From contig NZ_LJJF01000001.1 of the NCBI RefSeq assembly GCF_001625365.1, forward strand, positions 1-64,000: a DNA stretch of 64,000 nt. Direction: 5' to 3'. Below, piece after piece: positions 46,290 to 55,104 of the stretch. Position 1 is the first letter of the stretch, and each line of letters opens with the position of its first letter. Both the position numbers and the translations under genes were made by a program. This stretch comes from Streptomyces sp. MJM8645. Lineage in GTDB: Bacteria > Actinomycetota > Actinomycetes > Streptomycetales > Streptomycetaceae. The notes under the pieces are model-generated. The model saw only the letters and a list, made by a program, of their open reading frames with translations, ran no database searches and had not been told where the DNA came from.

Positions 46290-48629
46290 ATGACGAACCG
46301 TCACTTCTCCAGCGCACCCGTCACCCTGCTGGTGGCCGGCGCCCCGTCGCCCGAGCCCTGCCTGCCCGCCGCCCGCCCGCCGAGACGGCTCGACACCGGC
46401 GCGGTCAACGCCGCGCTGGCCCGCACCGCCACCCGCCGGTGGCGGCCGCCACAGCCGCGCGGGGCCGGCCGGCCCCCGGAGTTCCTGCTGGTCGAACTGC
46501 AGCAGACGTACGAGGCCGACGTGCTGCGCGCCGCCCTGCGCGCCGTCGCACCGGAAGGCGGGGCAGCAGACGGGGCCCGCCCCACGCCCCAGGGCCGGTC
46601 GGACGCGCTCTGGGAGCGCACGGTCGACGGCCCCGACGGGCTCGACCGGGTCCTGGCCGACCTCGGACGCGCCCTCGCCGGTGGAGCACGGCTGCGCGCC
46701 GTCCTGGTCGAGGACCGCCAGGGCGGCCTCCGGCGCCTGTTCGTCGGCATCGCCGCCGGACCGTCCGCGCGCGCCGCCGAACTCGTGGAGCGGCTGCGGG
46801 AGGCGCTGGCGCACCCGCCGGAGCCCGTCACCGTGCCGACCAGCGCGCTGCAACGGGAGATGCTGCGCCAGGTCATCGGGCGCGCCGACCACGGCGGGCG
46901 GCACGTCGAACAGCTGTCCTGGAACTGGCACGGGCCGCTGGACACCGACCGGTTCACCGCCGCCTGGCAGTCCGTGTTCGACCACGAGACGGTGCTGCGC
47001 GCCGCCTTCGACTGGGACGACACCGCCGGCGACCCCTGGATGGTGCTGCACGAACGCGCCGTCCCCGACGTCACCCGGCACCCGCACGGCGCGATCGGCT
47101 GGGACGACCTCCTGGAAGCCGACCGGCACCGCGGCTTCGACCTGCGCCGACCCGCCCTGCTGCGCGCCACCCTGCTCGACTCCGGCCCGCAGGACCAGGA
47201 CGACGGACCGGCCACCCGGGTCCTGCTCACCTACCACCACGCGATGCTCGACGGCTGGAGCGTGCGGCTGCTCCTCCAGGCCTTCTACCGCGCCTACCTG
47301 ACCGGCGGCGTCCTGCCCGGCGGCGAGCGCCGCCCCGACGTCCGCGACCACGCCCGCTGGCTCGACGCCCAGGAAAGCGACGCCGCCCGGCAGTTCTGGG
47401 CCACCCGGACCGCCGCCAGCGCCGTCCTCCCGCTCGCCCCCGACCCGGCCCGGCACGGCAGCGGACGCGCCCGGCGCCGGCTCACCCCGTACGAGGCGGT
47501 CCGGCTGCGCGGCTGGGCGGCCACCTGGGGGGCGGGCGAGAGCAGCGCCCTCCAGGCCGCCTGGGCGCTGCTGCTCTACCGCGCGGCGCAGTCCCACGAG
47601 CAGCGCCCACCGGCCCGGGCGGTACGGGTCGGCTTCGCCGTGACGGTCTCCGGGCGGGGCATCCCGCTGGACGGCATCGACCGACTGCCCGGCGCGCTGC
47701 GCAACCCGCTGCCGATCTCCGTCCGGGTCCACCCGAGCACGACGGTGCCGCAACTGCTCGCCGCCCTGCGCGACGACGTGCTCGACCTCGCCGCCTACGA
47801 GTGGGTCTCGCCCGGACAGGCCCACCGCTGGAGCGCCACCCCGCGCGGGCAGCGGCCGCACAGCCTGGTCGTCCTGGAACACCAGCCGACCGCCCCGCAC
47901 CACCTGCGGCTGGAGACCGACCTGGCCGCGCACGGCATCCACGTGGAGAACCCCGTACCGGCCGGCACCTTCACCTCGTACCCGATCACCCTCGCCGCCC
48001 ACTACGACGCCACCGGCGGACTCGTCCTCACCACCACCCACGACCGCGCCCTGCTCGCCGACCGGGACGCCGTCGAACTCCTCAGCCAGAGCGCCCACCT
48101 GCTGCGCACCTTCCCCGACCTGCCGAGCGGCCTCAGCACCTCCGAAGTGCTGCGCTCCACCCTCGCCGGACACCCGGCGCCCCGGCCCGGCGGGCCCGCC
48201 GACCACCCGCCGGGCCCGGACGCGCCGGCGGACGCACCGACGGACGGCCCGGCCGTCCGGCTGGAGGTTCTGCGCCGGGCCGCCCGCCCGGGCGCGGGCT
48301 GGGTGCTGCTGCTGCCCCCGCCCGACGCCCCGCACACCCGCTACCCCGGCACCGCACGCGGCTGGCCGGGACCGCAGGCCCTCGGCGTGCTCCGCCCGGC
48401 CGCCGGCCCGCCGTCACCGGCCGCCTACCGCCCGGTCCTCGCCCCGCTGCTGGAGTCCCCGGCCCCGGTCGCCCTGGTCGCCGCGCACGGCAGCGGCGTC
48501 ACCGCCTACGAGGTCGCCCGGCTCGGCCCGCCGGCCCGCCCCCCGCTGGTCGTCCTGCTCCCCGACGACGCCGCCCCGTCCGACCTGTTCGCCCTGGCCC
48601 CCCTCCTCGCCGGCCCGCCCCCGCCGTGA
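46290..48629 (+). CDS. Stand-alone condensation-domain protein with degenerate TE-like tail
   Basis: 779 residues. The central part is an NRPS condensation domain: TSALQREMLRQVIGRADHGG near residue 190, the catalytic HHAMLDG (His316 to Gly322), and RLTPYEAVRLRGWAATWGAG. The N-terminal 180 residues are not recognised and are rich in Arg, Ala and Pro. The C-terminal 150 residues resemble a thioesterase start, but the nucleophile elbow reads AAHGSGVTAYEVAR, with His733 where the catalytic Ser would be. No adenylation or carrier domain is present. The ATG follows a perfect GCTGATCAGC palindrome. It could form an ester or amide between a carrier-bound acid and a free acceptor. Confidence 0.8.
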   Translation: MTNRHFSSAPVTLLVAGAPSPEPCLPAARPPRRLDTGAVNAALARTATRRWRPPQPRGAGRPPEFLLVELQQTYEADVLRAALRAVAPEGGAADGARPTPQGRSDALWERTVDGPDGLDRVLADLGRALAGGARLRAVLVEDRQGGLRRLFVGIAAGPSARAAELVERLREALAHPPEPVTVPTSALQREMLRQVIGRADHGGRHVEQLSWNWHGPLDTDRFTAAWQSVFDHETVLRAAFDWDDTAGDPWMVLHERAVPDVTRHPHGAIGWDDLLEADRHRGFDLRRPALLRATLLDSGPQDQDDGPATRVLLTYHHAMLDGWSVRLLLQAFYRAYLTGGVLPGGERRPDVRDHARWLDAQESDAARQFWATRTAASAVLPLAPDPARHGSGRARRRLTPYEAVRLRGWAATWGAGESSALQAAWALLLYRAAQSHEQRPPARAVRVGFAVTVSGRGIPLDGIDRLPGALRNPLPISVRVHPSTTVPQLLAALRDDVLDLAAYEWVSPGQAHRWSATPRGQRPHSLVVLEHQPTAPHHLRLETDLAAHGIHVENPVPAGTFTSYPITLAAHYDATGGLVLTTTHDRALLADRDAVELLSQSAHLLRTFPDLPSGLSTSEVLRSTLAGHPAPRPGGPADHPPGPDAPADAPTDGPAVRLEVLRRAARPGAGWVLLLPPPDAPHTRYPGTARGWPGPQALGVLRPAAGPPSPAAYRPVLAPLLESPAPVALVAAHGSGVTAYEVARLGPPARPPLVVLLPDDAAPSDLFALAPLLAGPPPP

Positions 48630-48657
48630 CGCCCTGCCCGCAGACGTACCGTTAGGC

Positions 48658-49137
48658 ATGGCCCGCTTCGTCCTGACCCGCCGTTCGCCCCTGCCCCCGG
48701 CCGTCTGCTGGGAGCGGCTGACCGCCTGGCCCCGGCACGGGGACCGGGTGCCGTTCACCCGGGTCACCGTGGTGCGGGGCGGCGGCGGGCGGGCGGGGGA
48801 CGCCATCCTGGCCCGGACGGCCATCGGGCCGTTCCGGTTCGACGACCCGATGGAGATCGTCGGCCTGACCGCCCCCTCGGCCGGGCGCGACGGGCTGTGC
48901 CGGCTGGAGAAGCGCGGCCGACTGGTGCTCGGCTGGGCCGAACTGCGCGTGCAGGCCCCCGGCCAGGACACCGGGGAGACCGGGGAGGCCGCCTGGTCCG
49001 AGGTGACCTGGACGGAGGAACTCCGGGTCGCGCGCCTGCCCGCGTTGCTCGACCCGCTCGTGGCCCGCGCCGGGCGCCTGGTCTTCGGCCGGGTGCTGGA
49101 TCAGCTGCTGGAGCCGGGGGCGGCCCCTACGACCTGA
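48658..49137 (+). CDS. SRPBCC-family protein
   Basis: 159 residues, ATG 28 bp after the condensation-protein stop. A helix-grip-like pattern is seen: FVLTRRSPLPPAVCWERLTA at the N-terminus, then beta strands (VPFTRVTVV, IGPFRFDDPMEIVGL, RLEKRGRLVLGWAEL) and a C-terminal long helix ARLPALLDPLVARAGRLVFG. Such proteins carry or cyclise hydrophobic molecules. The 3' end overlaps the antisense end of a decayed gene by about ten bases. Confidence 0.7.
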   Translation: MARFVLTRRSPLPPAVCWERLTAWPRHGDRVPFTRVTVVRGGGGRAGDAILARTAIGPFRFDDPMEIVGLTAPSAGRDGLCRLEKRGRLVLGWAELRVQAPGQDTGETGEAAWSEVTWTEELRVARLPALLDPLVARAGRLVFGRVLDQLLEPGAAPTT

Positions 49138-49260
49138 CGTCCCGCCAGAGCCGGTACTGCCGGCGGGCGTACCCGCGCGGGTCGGCGTCGGCCATGACGC
49201 GGTCGTGCTCCGCCGGCGTTTGGCGACGGGCCCCGCCAGTGGCGTCGGGTCTGCCGCCTA
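49127..49260 (-). pseudogene. C-terminal remnant of an unrecognised protein
   Basis: Reading leftward, the last 30 or so codons (PAEHDRVMADADPRGYARRQ, ending LWRDVRS) have normal composition and end at a TAG inside the 3' end of the SRPBCC gene. Upstream the frame becomes abnormal. It looks like the tail of a lost convergent gene; family not recognised. Confidence 0.35.
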
Positions 49261-49707
49261 CGCCGACAGGATCGGCAGCAACCACGACGCCCGACGACTT
49301 CACCAGCATCTGGCCACGATCGCAGCTCGATGAGCCGCCACAGCCCGCGTCCGCTCACGCCAGAAAGAACATCGCCGCAACTCTGGACATCACCCGGACC
49401 GAACAGGAGGACCTTTCACTGTGCGACATGGTCACCAGACTCCGCCGCATGATCATCGCCACCCGATTCATGCCCAGCCGCCCAGTTCAGCCCACAAGTA
49501 GGAAATCCACACCACCCAACAAGCCTGGGCCAGCACCAACGCCGCGCAAGACCCAGGCTTCGGCGTAGTCGCTCGGCGCCCGGTTCATAGTGATCCGCCC
49601 AATTTCCAGGCGCATTGATCAGGCGCATTGATGAGGTTGCGTCGTCGCAATGCGTCAGTGCCAACCTGGTGCCACGGGTGGCGCTCGTCCGGTCCCTCAG
49701 CCGCGTG
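49138..49707. other. Decayed DNA without intact genes
   Basis: About 570 bp of lower-GC, mixed-composition sequence. Short fragments look like protein ends, for example AYADRIGSNHDARRLHQHLA followed by a stop near 49290, but no full gene or transposase can be named. This is typical of a deletion-prone arm region. Confidence 0.45.
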
Positions 49708-49856
49708 TCAGCTTGAGATGCGGGCTTCGATGCCGTCGAGGAGGAAGTCGAGGCCGGTCCGGAAGGTCTGATCGGCGTCCAGGTGAGGACCGTCGCGGAC
49801 GACCGTGGCCAGCGCGGGGAATCGGCCCGTGGCGAAGGTGCGCTCCAGGTACGGCC
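49708..49856 (-). pseudogene. TetR-family regulator, C-terminal fragment
   Basis: The last 48 or so codons of a TetR regulator survive: YLERTFATGRFPALATVVRD and FRTGLDFLLDGIEARISS, the usual end of the TetR_C domain. The 5' part, with the DNA-binding domain, is missing and the sequence abuts an FAD-monooxygenase fragment on the other strand. Confidence 0.6.
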
Positions 49857-49861
49857 CGGTC

Positions 49862-50143
49862 GGCCTGACCTGGCCCTCGACCCCAGGCGTCACCCTCCTG
49901 GGCGACGCCGCCCACCTGATGCCCCCGGTAGGGCAGGGCGCCAACATGGCGATGCTCGACGGCGCCCTGCTCGGCCTCGCACTGGCCGCCCACCCGGACG
50001 ACCACCCCGCCGCCGTCGAGGAGTACGAACGCGAGATGTTCGACCGCACCGGCGCTGTCGGCCGACAGTCCGCGGACATGCAGGAGATGCTGGCGTCGCC
50101 GGACGCCAGCCAGAAAATGCTCGCATTCTTCCAACCTGCCTGA
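49862..50143 (+). pseudogene. FAD-dependent monooxygenase, C-terminal fragment
   Basis: About 92 codons with the flavin-binding motif GVTLLGDAAHLMPPVGQGAN and NMAMLDGALLGLALA, followed by the C-terminal helix EEYEREMFDRTG. This is the last quarter of a TetX/PHBH-type monooxygenase. The N-terminal Rossmann part is absent. Regulator and monooxygenase pairs of this kind are normally divergent, so a single deletion removing both 5' ends and the promoter explains the structure. Confidence 0.6.
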
Positions 50144-50428
50144 CTGCAAGCGAATACGACGAGGCAACCCAGAGCTTCGGCGTAGCCGCCTGGCGTCAGG
50201 TTCGTGACGGCCCGTGGGGCAGGTGGCTCTGGGATCGGAAGCAGGCACAGCTTCCAAGATCATGGACTTCTCCACGTCCCGTGACCCGAGTGGAAGACCG
50301 TGTCTGCCGACGCATCATCGCCGATGCCCCGCCCCACCTGCTCGAACGGCTCGGACTGCGGCCCGATCCGCTGCCGCCGTGCCGCCTTCTGTTCTGCATA
50401 CGTCAACGCGCCCTGTACAGGGGCACGT
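50144..50428. other. Non-coding or decayed spacer
   Basis: About 285 bp after the monooxygenase fragment. A stretch near 50310-50400 reads ADAPPHLLERLGLRPDPLPP in one frame and could be a remnant, but I cannot name it. Confidence 0.35.
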
Positions 50429-51085
50429 TCACCCGGTGCCGATCCGGCGGCCGGTGACGCCGACCGGCTGGACGCGCACCCACAGCGGGCGGGAACCGCC
50501 GGCCCACGGGGTGGCGCCCGGGAGGGTCGAGAGCCGCTGCTCCTCGTCCGGAGTGTCGGCGTGATGGGCCTCGCCGAGGATGAGGACGCTCCAGCCACGG
50601 CTCCGACGGTCGTCGATGTGGTCCACCTCGAACGAGACGGGTGCGCCGTCCTTCGGGGCGGCGGCGCCTCGGGGAGCTGTACGGTAGGCGATCGTCCTGG
50701 CGTCCACCACGTAGTTGACCGGGAGCACGACGGGGGCCGTGGCGCCGGGCAGGCCGATCCGGCCGACACCGTGGGTACCGAGCAACTCCCAGCACTGCGG
50801 CTCGGTCAGATGGAGCAGCAGGGGGCGCGGATCGGCGTCGTCCTGCCCCGGTGGGGCGTCGGGGCGCCGGCCCGAGAGCAGCTCCGGCCAGGTCATCCCG
50901 AGCACAGCGGCGATCCGGACGAGCCCGGGCAGGTCGAACTCCGGCCCCGATTGCAGGAGTTGCCGCAGATAGGAGGGCGACATGGCGGCCCGGTGGGCGA
51001 GCATCCGTTCACTCATGCCGAGTTGGTCGCACCGCTGGACGATCCGGCGGGCGATGTCGCCCGGGTCGGTACGACTGGTCATCAT
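50429..51085 (-). CDS. XRE-type HTH fused to a PPOX-like flavin-binding domain
   Basis: 218 residues from the ATG at 51085, with GGAGG nine bases upstream. Residues about 8-75 are a Cro/CI helix-turn-helix (RCDQLGMSERMLAHRAAMSP, YLRQLLQSGPEFDLPGLVRI). Residues about 90-215 are a pyridoxamine-5'-phosphate-oxidase-like split barrel (CWELLGTHGVGRIGLPG, VVLPVNYVVDARTIAYRTA, VSFEVDHIDDRRSRGWSVLI), which usually binds FMN or F420. Such proteins sit in stress and hypoxia gene sets of Streptomyces. The combination suggests a redox-responsive regulator. Confidence 0.85.
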   Translation of the reverse strand: MMTSRTDPGDIARRIVQRCDQLGMSERMLAHRAAMSPSYLRQLLQSGPEFDLPGLVRIAAVLGMTWPELLSGRRPDAPPGQDDADPRPLLLHLTEPQCWELLGTHGVGRIGLPGATAPVVLPVNYVVDARTIAYRTAPRGAAAPKDGAPVSFEVDHIDDRRSRGWSVLILGEAHHADTPDEEQRLSTLPGATPWAGGSRPLWVRVQPVGVTGRRIGTG

Positions 51086-51109
51086 TTCAACTCCTCCGTA
51101 CATGGGAGG

Positions 51110-51358
51110 TCACGTCCGGAAGAGCGCGACCTTGAGCGCCCCGGTATCGGCGGCGTCGGCGAAGACGTCGTAGGCGTCCTGCATCTCGTCGAGGCCGAAG
51201 CGGTGGGTGACCAGGCCACCCACGTCCAGGTGCAGGTCGGTGCCGCAGATGGTGACCGCGTCCACCCTCGCAACGGCGTCGTCCGGGGCTCGAACGGCCG
51301 GGTCGGGGACGTTGCCCCAGGTGCGACGGTCGGGTCCGTGGTAGGTGAGCGCTTTCAT
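51110..51358 (-). pseudogene. Zinc alcohol dehydrogenase with large internal deletion
   Basis: An open frame of 82 codons joins the first 48 or so residues of a zinc alcohol dehydrogenase (MKALTYHGPDRRTWGNVPDP, VDAVTICGTDLHL with the zinc Cys) to the last 34 (LVTHRFGLDEMQDAYDVFAD, AADTGALKVALFR). About 260 residues, including the remaining zinc ligands and the NAD-binding domain, are gone, yet the frame is kept. It cannot be a working enzyme. It is divergent from the sensor kinase gene and may share its promoter region. Confidence 0.8.
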
Positions 51359-51464
51359 GCTGCGGTCACTCCTCGCGGAGGGCGGAGCCGGGCGCTTCCG
51401 CTCGTTCTTCCAGCGTTTCCCGCGGTCGTACCCGCCGCCAGGGGTCCGGTGGGGTGCTCCCACA

Positions 51465-51478
51465 GGGCCGATGGGCCC
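51465..51478. promoter_or_regulatory. Imperfect copy of the island palindrome
   Basis: GGGCCGATGGGCCC matches GGGCCGNNCGGCCC at all but one position. It lies 76 bp upstream of the sensor-kinase start, in the region shared with the broken dehydrogenase. Confidence 0.4.
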
Positions 51479-51553
51479 CCTTGCGCCTGACGCGCCGCAG
51501 CTGGCGCGCCTACGCTGGTCAGTGGGCACCGAGGGCGAGCCACGGAGGATCCC

Positions 51554-53269
51554 TTGAGCAGTGCGTCGGAGAGTCCCGACCCCGTGCCGAAGCTACGGCT
51601 GGACGAGCTCCTGGAGGAGCTCCAGGCCCGGTTGGACGCCGCCCGCGGTACCCGCGACCGGGTGCACAGCCTGTTGGAGGCGGTGCTGGCGGTCGGGCGC
51701 GACCTGGAGCTGACCGAGGCCCTGCAGCACATCGTGGAGGCGGCGGTCACCCTGGTGGACGCCGAGTACGGCGCGCTCGGTGTGATCGGCGAGGACCAGA
51801 GGCTGTCCCAGTTCATCCCGGTCGGGGTCACGGACGACCAGGTCAAGCTGATCGGCTCGCTACCGTCCGGGCACGGCATCCTCGGCGAGCTGATCCGCCG
51901 CCCTGAAGCGCTGCGGCTCTCCCGTATCGCGGACCACCCGGCCTCTTACGGTTTTCCGGCCAACCACCCACCGATGCGGTCCTTCCTGGGGGTGCCGATC
52001 CGGATCCGGGGCAAGGTGTTCGGCAACCTCTACCTGACCGAGAAGCGTGGCGGCGGCGATTTCGACGCCGAGGACGAGTCGGTGCTCGCCACCCTCGCCG
52101 TCGCCGCCGGTGTGGCCATCGACAATGCCCGCCTCTATGCCCGGGCACGCCGGCGGCAGCGCTGGTTGGAGGCGAGTGCGGAGGTCACCAGCAGCCTGCT
52201 GTCGGGCAGCGGGGAGCAGGAGGTGCTGGACCTGCTGCTCGCCCGGGCCGCCGAGATCGCCGGCGCGGATCTCGCCGTCGTGGCTGTGCCGCGACCGGAT
52301 GTCGGGGAGTTGGAGGTGCGGATCGCCATCGGCCTCGGCGACCGGGCACACCGCGGTCTGGTGCTGCCGGTCGAGGGCACGTTCATGGGCGCGGCCTTCC
52401 GCACCGGCGGCCTCGTGGTGAGTCCCGATGTCCAGAAGGATCCTCGGATCACCGCCGGACCACCGCGTTGGAGGGGACTGGGCCCGGCGGTGGCGGTGCC
52501 GGTCGGCACGGCCGAGCGCGGGATCAGAGGTGTGTTGCTGCTGGCCCGGGCGGCCGGCGCAGCGCTGTTCGACGAGGGCGAGTCCGGGCCGCTGCTGGGC
52601 TTCGCCGCCCAGGCCGCGGTCGCGATGGAACTCGCCGAGCGGCGCCGCGACTCCGAGCAGATCGCGCTGTTGCAGGAACGCGACCGAATCGCCCGAGACC
52701 TGCATGACCTGGCCATCCAACGCCTCTTCGCCACCGGCATGACCCTCCAGGGCGCCACCCGCTTCATCGAGCACCCCGAGGCGACCGACCGTGTCCTGCG
52801 GGCCATCGACGACCTGGACGAGACCGCGAAGACCATCCGGGCCACCATCTTCGGCCTGCGTCTGCGCGAGAGCGGCCCAGCAGCGAGCGGGCTGCGTGCC
52901 CGGCTCGTCGACGTCGTCGAACGCGCTGCCCGCGCCCTCGGTTTCGCCCCCGCTCTGAGGATGAGCGGCTTGCTCGACGTCGTCGTCCCCACCGAGATCG
53001 CGGACGCCGCCGTCGCGGTCCTGGAGGAGGCCCTGTCCAACGCCGCCCGCCACTCCCGGGCGGGCGCCGTGGAGATCTCGGTGGACGCCGACCAGGAGCT
53101 GACGATCGTGGTCACCGACGACGGAGTAGGCCTTCCCGAAAACGGTCGCCGCAGCGGGCTCACCAATCTCGCCGACCGCGCCACCTCGCTGGGCGGCACC
53201 TTCACCGCCCGTTCCCGTCCTGAAGGCGGCACCGGTCTGGTGTGGAGAGTGCCCCTCGCGCAGCCCTAA
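51554..53269 (+). CDS. DevS/DosT-like GAF-GAF sensor histidine kinase
   Basis: 571 residues from a TTG with GGAGGA upstream. Two GAF domains (about 60-195 and 215-365) precede a HisKA_3 dimerisation region with ERDRIARDLHDLAIQRLF (phospho-acceptor His384) and an HATPase with LEEALSNAARHSRA and TDDGVGLP. The order and the GFPANHPPMRSFLGVPIRIR segment of the first GAF, containing His138, match mycobacterial DevS/DosT, where a GAF histidine binds heme to sense oxygen, NO and CO. Streptomyces counterparts are called OsdK. The matching regulator is at 54357. Its 3' end overlaps the convergent Acg-type gene by four bases. Confidence 0.93.
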   Translation: MSSASESPDPVPKLRLDELLEELQARLDAARGTRDRVHSLLEAVLAVGRDLELTEALQHIVEAAVTLVDAEYGALGVIGEDQRLSQFIPVGVTDDQVKLIGSLPSGHGILGELIRRPEALRLSRIADHPASYGFPANHPPMRSFLGVPIRIRGKVFGNLYLTEKRGGGDFDAEDESVLATLAVAAGVAIDNARLYARARRRQRWLEASAEVTSSLLSGSGEQEVLDLLLARAAEIAGADLAVVAVPRPDVGELEVRIAIGLGDRAHRGLVLPVEGTFMGAAFRTGGLVVSPDVQKDPRITAGPPRWRGLGPAVAVPVGTAERGIRGVLLLARAAGAALFDEGESGPLLGFAAQAAVAMELAERRRDSEQIALLQERDRIARDLHDLAIQRLFATGMTLQGATRFIEHPEATDRVLRAIDDLDETAKTIRATIFGLRLRESGPAASGLRARLVDVVERAARALGFAPALRMSGLLDVVVPTEIADAAVAVLEEALSNAARHSRAGAVEISVDADQELTIVVTDDGVGLPENGRRSGLTNLADRATSLGGTFTARSRPEGGTGLVWRVPLAQP

Positions 53270-54249
53270 GGCTCCGGGTCCAGCACGTCACCGGCCTCCA
53301 GCCGAGGCGTCGAGGGCCCCTCAGGGCCGTAGCCGAGGCGGATCAGGATCTGGACGTAGCCGGGACGCCGGTGGGGGTCGCGGGCTTCCCGGCGCAGGTA
53401 GGGCCACTCCATGGCCTGGTGCAGCAGGGAGGCTCGGACGCCGTGGACGGTGGCGGCGAGCAGGACGTGTTCCAGGGCGAGGCCGGCTCGCAGCCAGTCC
53501 TCGGGGGTGTCGTGCCCGGTTGTCAGGACGGCGATGCACGGCTCGCGTTCGAAGAAGGCGGGGGCCTGGTGCTCGGAGGCGCGGATCGCGGTGAAGTCGC
53601 GCATCGGCAGGTGGCCGACGAGGTCCTGCGGGCCGAGTGCGCCGACCGGGATGCCGTAGGGCGGTGCGTCGCCCGTACGGATCCAGCTGCGGCTCTCGGC
53701 GCGCTGGGCCTCGTCGGTGATGTTGCGGCGCTCGGCCTCGGCGGTGAGGTGGAGCAGCCGGGTGGTCTCCGCGAGGTCGGGCAGGTGGAGCATGGCGTCC
53801 TCGGACCGGGCGGCGGTGGCCAGTTCGTCGAGGACGGCCGGCGGAACGGGTTCGCCGGTGAACGGCGTACGGATGGAGTGTCGGTGCCAGATCGCCTCGT
53901 ACAGTCGCTCGGTGCCCGGAACGGGCGCGGCGGACGGGGCGTCCAACCGGACGGCGGCGAGCAGATCCGGCTCGGCCGGATCGGGCAGCAGGCGCACCTC
54001 GGGTGCCCAGCCGAGGTGCCGGGCAGCGACCCGCAGGTTGAGGACGGCCGCGCCGACCGAGATGTACAGGGCCCGGCCCTGCGGATCGGCGGCGGGGACG
54101 GCCCGACTCCGGTCGGCCCGGACCTCCAGGGTCGAGGTGGCCGGCTGGAGGCGGAAGCGCCAGGGCTGGCTGTTGTGGATCGAGGGTGCGGCGACCGCTG
54201 CGGAGACGAGCTTCTCCAGTGCGGCGACATCGAGGGCGAGGATGGTCAT
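53266..54249 (-). CDS. Acg-type nitroreductase-fold protein
   Basis: 327 residues. This matches the Acg (Rv2032)/Rv3131 group of flavin-fold proteins controlled by DosR in mycobacteria: AAPSIHNSQPWRFRL near residue 20, GAAVLNLRVAARHLGWAPEV, HRHSIRTPFTGEPVP, and ALEHVLLAATVHGVRASLL near residue 265. Acg is reported to have lost catalysis and may store FMN, so an enzymatic role is not certain. A palindrome at 54311-54328 lies 62 bp upstream of the ATG. The stop overlaps the kinase gene tail to tail. Confidence 0.9.
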   Translation of the reverse strand: MTILALDVAALEKLVSAAVAAPSIHNSQPWRFRLQPATSTLEVRADRSRAVPAADPQGRALYISVGAAVLNLRVAARHLGWAPEVRLLPDPAEPDLLAAVRLDAPSAAPVPGTERLYEAIWHRHSIRTPFTGEPVPPAVLDELATAARSEDAMLHLPDLAETTRLLHLTAEAERRNITDEAQRAESRSWIRTGDAPPYGIPVGALGPQDLVGHLPMRDFTAIRASEHQAPAFFEREPCIAVLTTGHDTPEDWLRAGLALEHVLLAATVHGVRASLLHQAMEWPYLRREARDPHRRPGYVQILIRLGYGPEGPSTPRLEAGDVLDPEP

Positions 54250-54310
54250 GACCGCCTCCGTGGGTGGGCGGGTTTCAACTCCACCGTGCGGCCGGGGCCC
54301 TGGGCGGCAC

Positions 54311-54328
54311 TTGGGCCGTTCGGCTCAA
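54311..54328. promoter_or_regulatory. Candidate DevR/OsdR box upstream of the Acg-type gene
   Basis: TTGGGCCGTTCGGCTCAA is an 18-bp palindrome with one mismatch. It shares the GGGCCGNNCGGCCC core (last half CGGCTC) with sites at 58601 and 62483, and its length and TTG...CAA ends resemble DosR-type boxes. Confidence 0.55.
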
Positions 54329-54356
54329 TCTCCTGGCCCATCCGGGCACCGGAACC

Positions 54357-55034
54357 TCAGTGCGGACGCTGGTGATGCTGCTCGGGCGGCTCGGCGTGGG
54401 CGGCGAGAACAGCGGCCTGGAGGCGGCGCTCGACCCCCAGCTTGGCGAGCAGGCGCGAGACGTGGTTCTTCACGGTCTTCTCGGCCAGGTAGAGCTCCTG
54501 GCCGATCTGGCGGTTGGTCTTGCCCTCCCCGACGAGAGCGAGGATCTCCCGTTCGCGGGGCGTGAGCCCGGCGAGGGCCGCGTCGGTCCCGCTCTCCTGG
54601 TGGTGGCGCAGGCTCTCCATCAGCTGGTGGGTGGTGGCCGGGTCGAGCATGGACTGGCCCGAGGCCACCGTACGCACCGCGCTGACCAGGTCGGCGCCCT
54701 TGACCTGTTTCAGTACGTAGCCGGCCGCTCCAGCCATGATCGCGTCGAGCAGGGCGTCGTCGTCATCGAAGGACGTCAGCATCAGGCAGACCAGGTCGGG
54801 CATCCGGTCCCGGAGTTCGCGGCAGACGGTGACGCCGTCGCCGTCCGGGAGCCGTACGTCGAGCACGGCGACGTCCGGGCGCAGCGCCGGCACCCGGGCG
54901 AGGGCTTGGGCGCAGCTGCCGGCCTCGCCGACGACTGCGAGGTCCGGCTCGGCCTCCAGGAGGTCGCGGACGCCGCGCCGGACGACCTCGTGGTCGTCGA
55001 GTAGGAACACCCGGACGGGCTGGGGCGTGTCCAT
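54357..55034 (-). CDS. DevR/DosR-like response regulator (NarL/LuxR type)
   Basis: 225 residues from the ATG at 55034 with GGGAGCAGG upstream. Receiver: acidic DD at 13-14, phospho-acceptor Asp59 in [13 protein letters not shown], Thr in LMLTSF and Lys in YVLKQV. The LuxR-type HTH ([38 protein letters not shown]) is at residues about 155-215. It is the natural partner of the DevS-like kinase at 51554, with the Acg-type gene between them. It should bind the palindromes found across this island. Confidence 0.93.
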   Translation of the reverse strand: MDTPQPVRVFLLDDHEVVRRGVRDLLEAEPDLAVVGEAGSCAQALARVPALRPDVAVLDVRLPDGDGVTVCRELRDRMPDLVCLMLTSFDDDDALLDAIMAGAAGYVLKQVKGADLVSAVRTVASGQSMLDPATTHQLMESLRHHQESGTDAALAGLTPREREILALVGEGKTNRQIGQELYLAEKTVKNHVSRLLAKLGVERRLQAAVLAAHAEPPEQHHQRPH

Positions 55035-55104
55035 GGCCTGCTCCCTGGGGTGCGCGGGCGGTGACTCCACCGATTCTGCGCGTCCGCGCCACCTGGCGCA
55101 CCCG

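Noticed and set aside
49138..50428. Insertion sequence in the decayed region
   Set aside because: No DDE motif, terminal inverted repeats or target duplications could be identified, so only fragments are reported.
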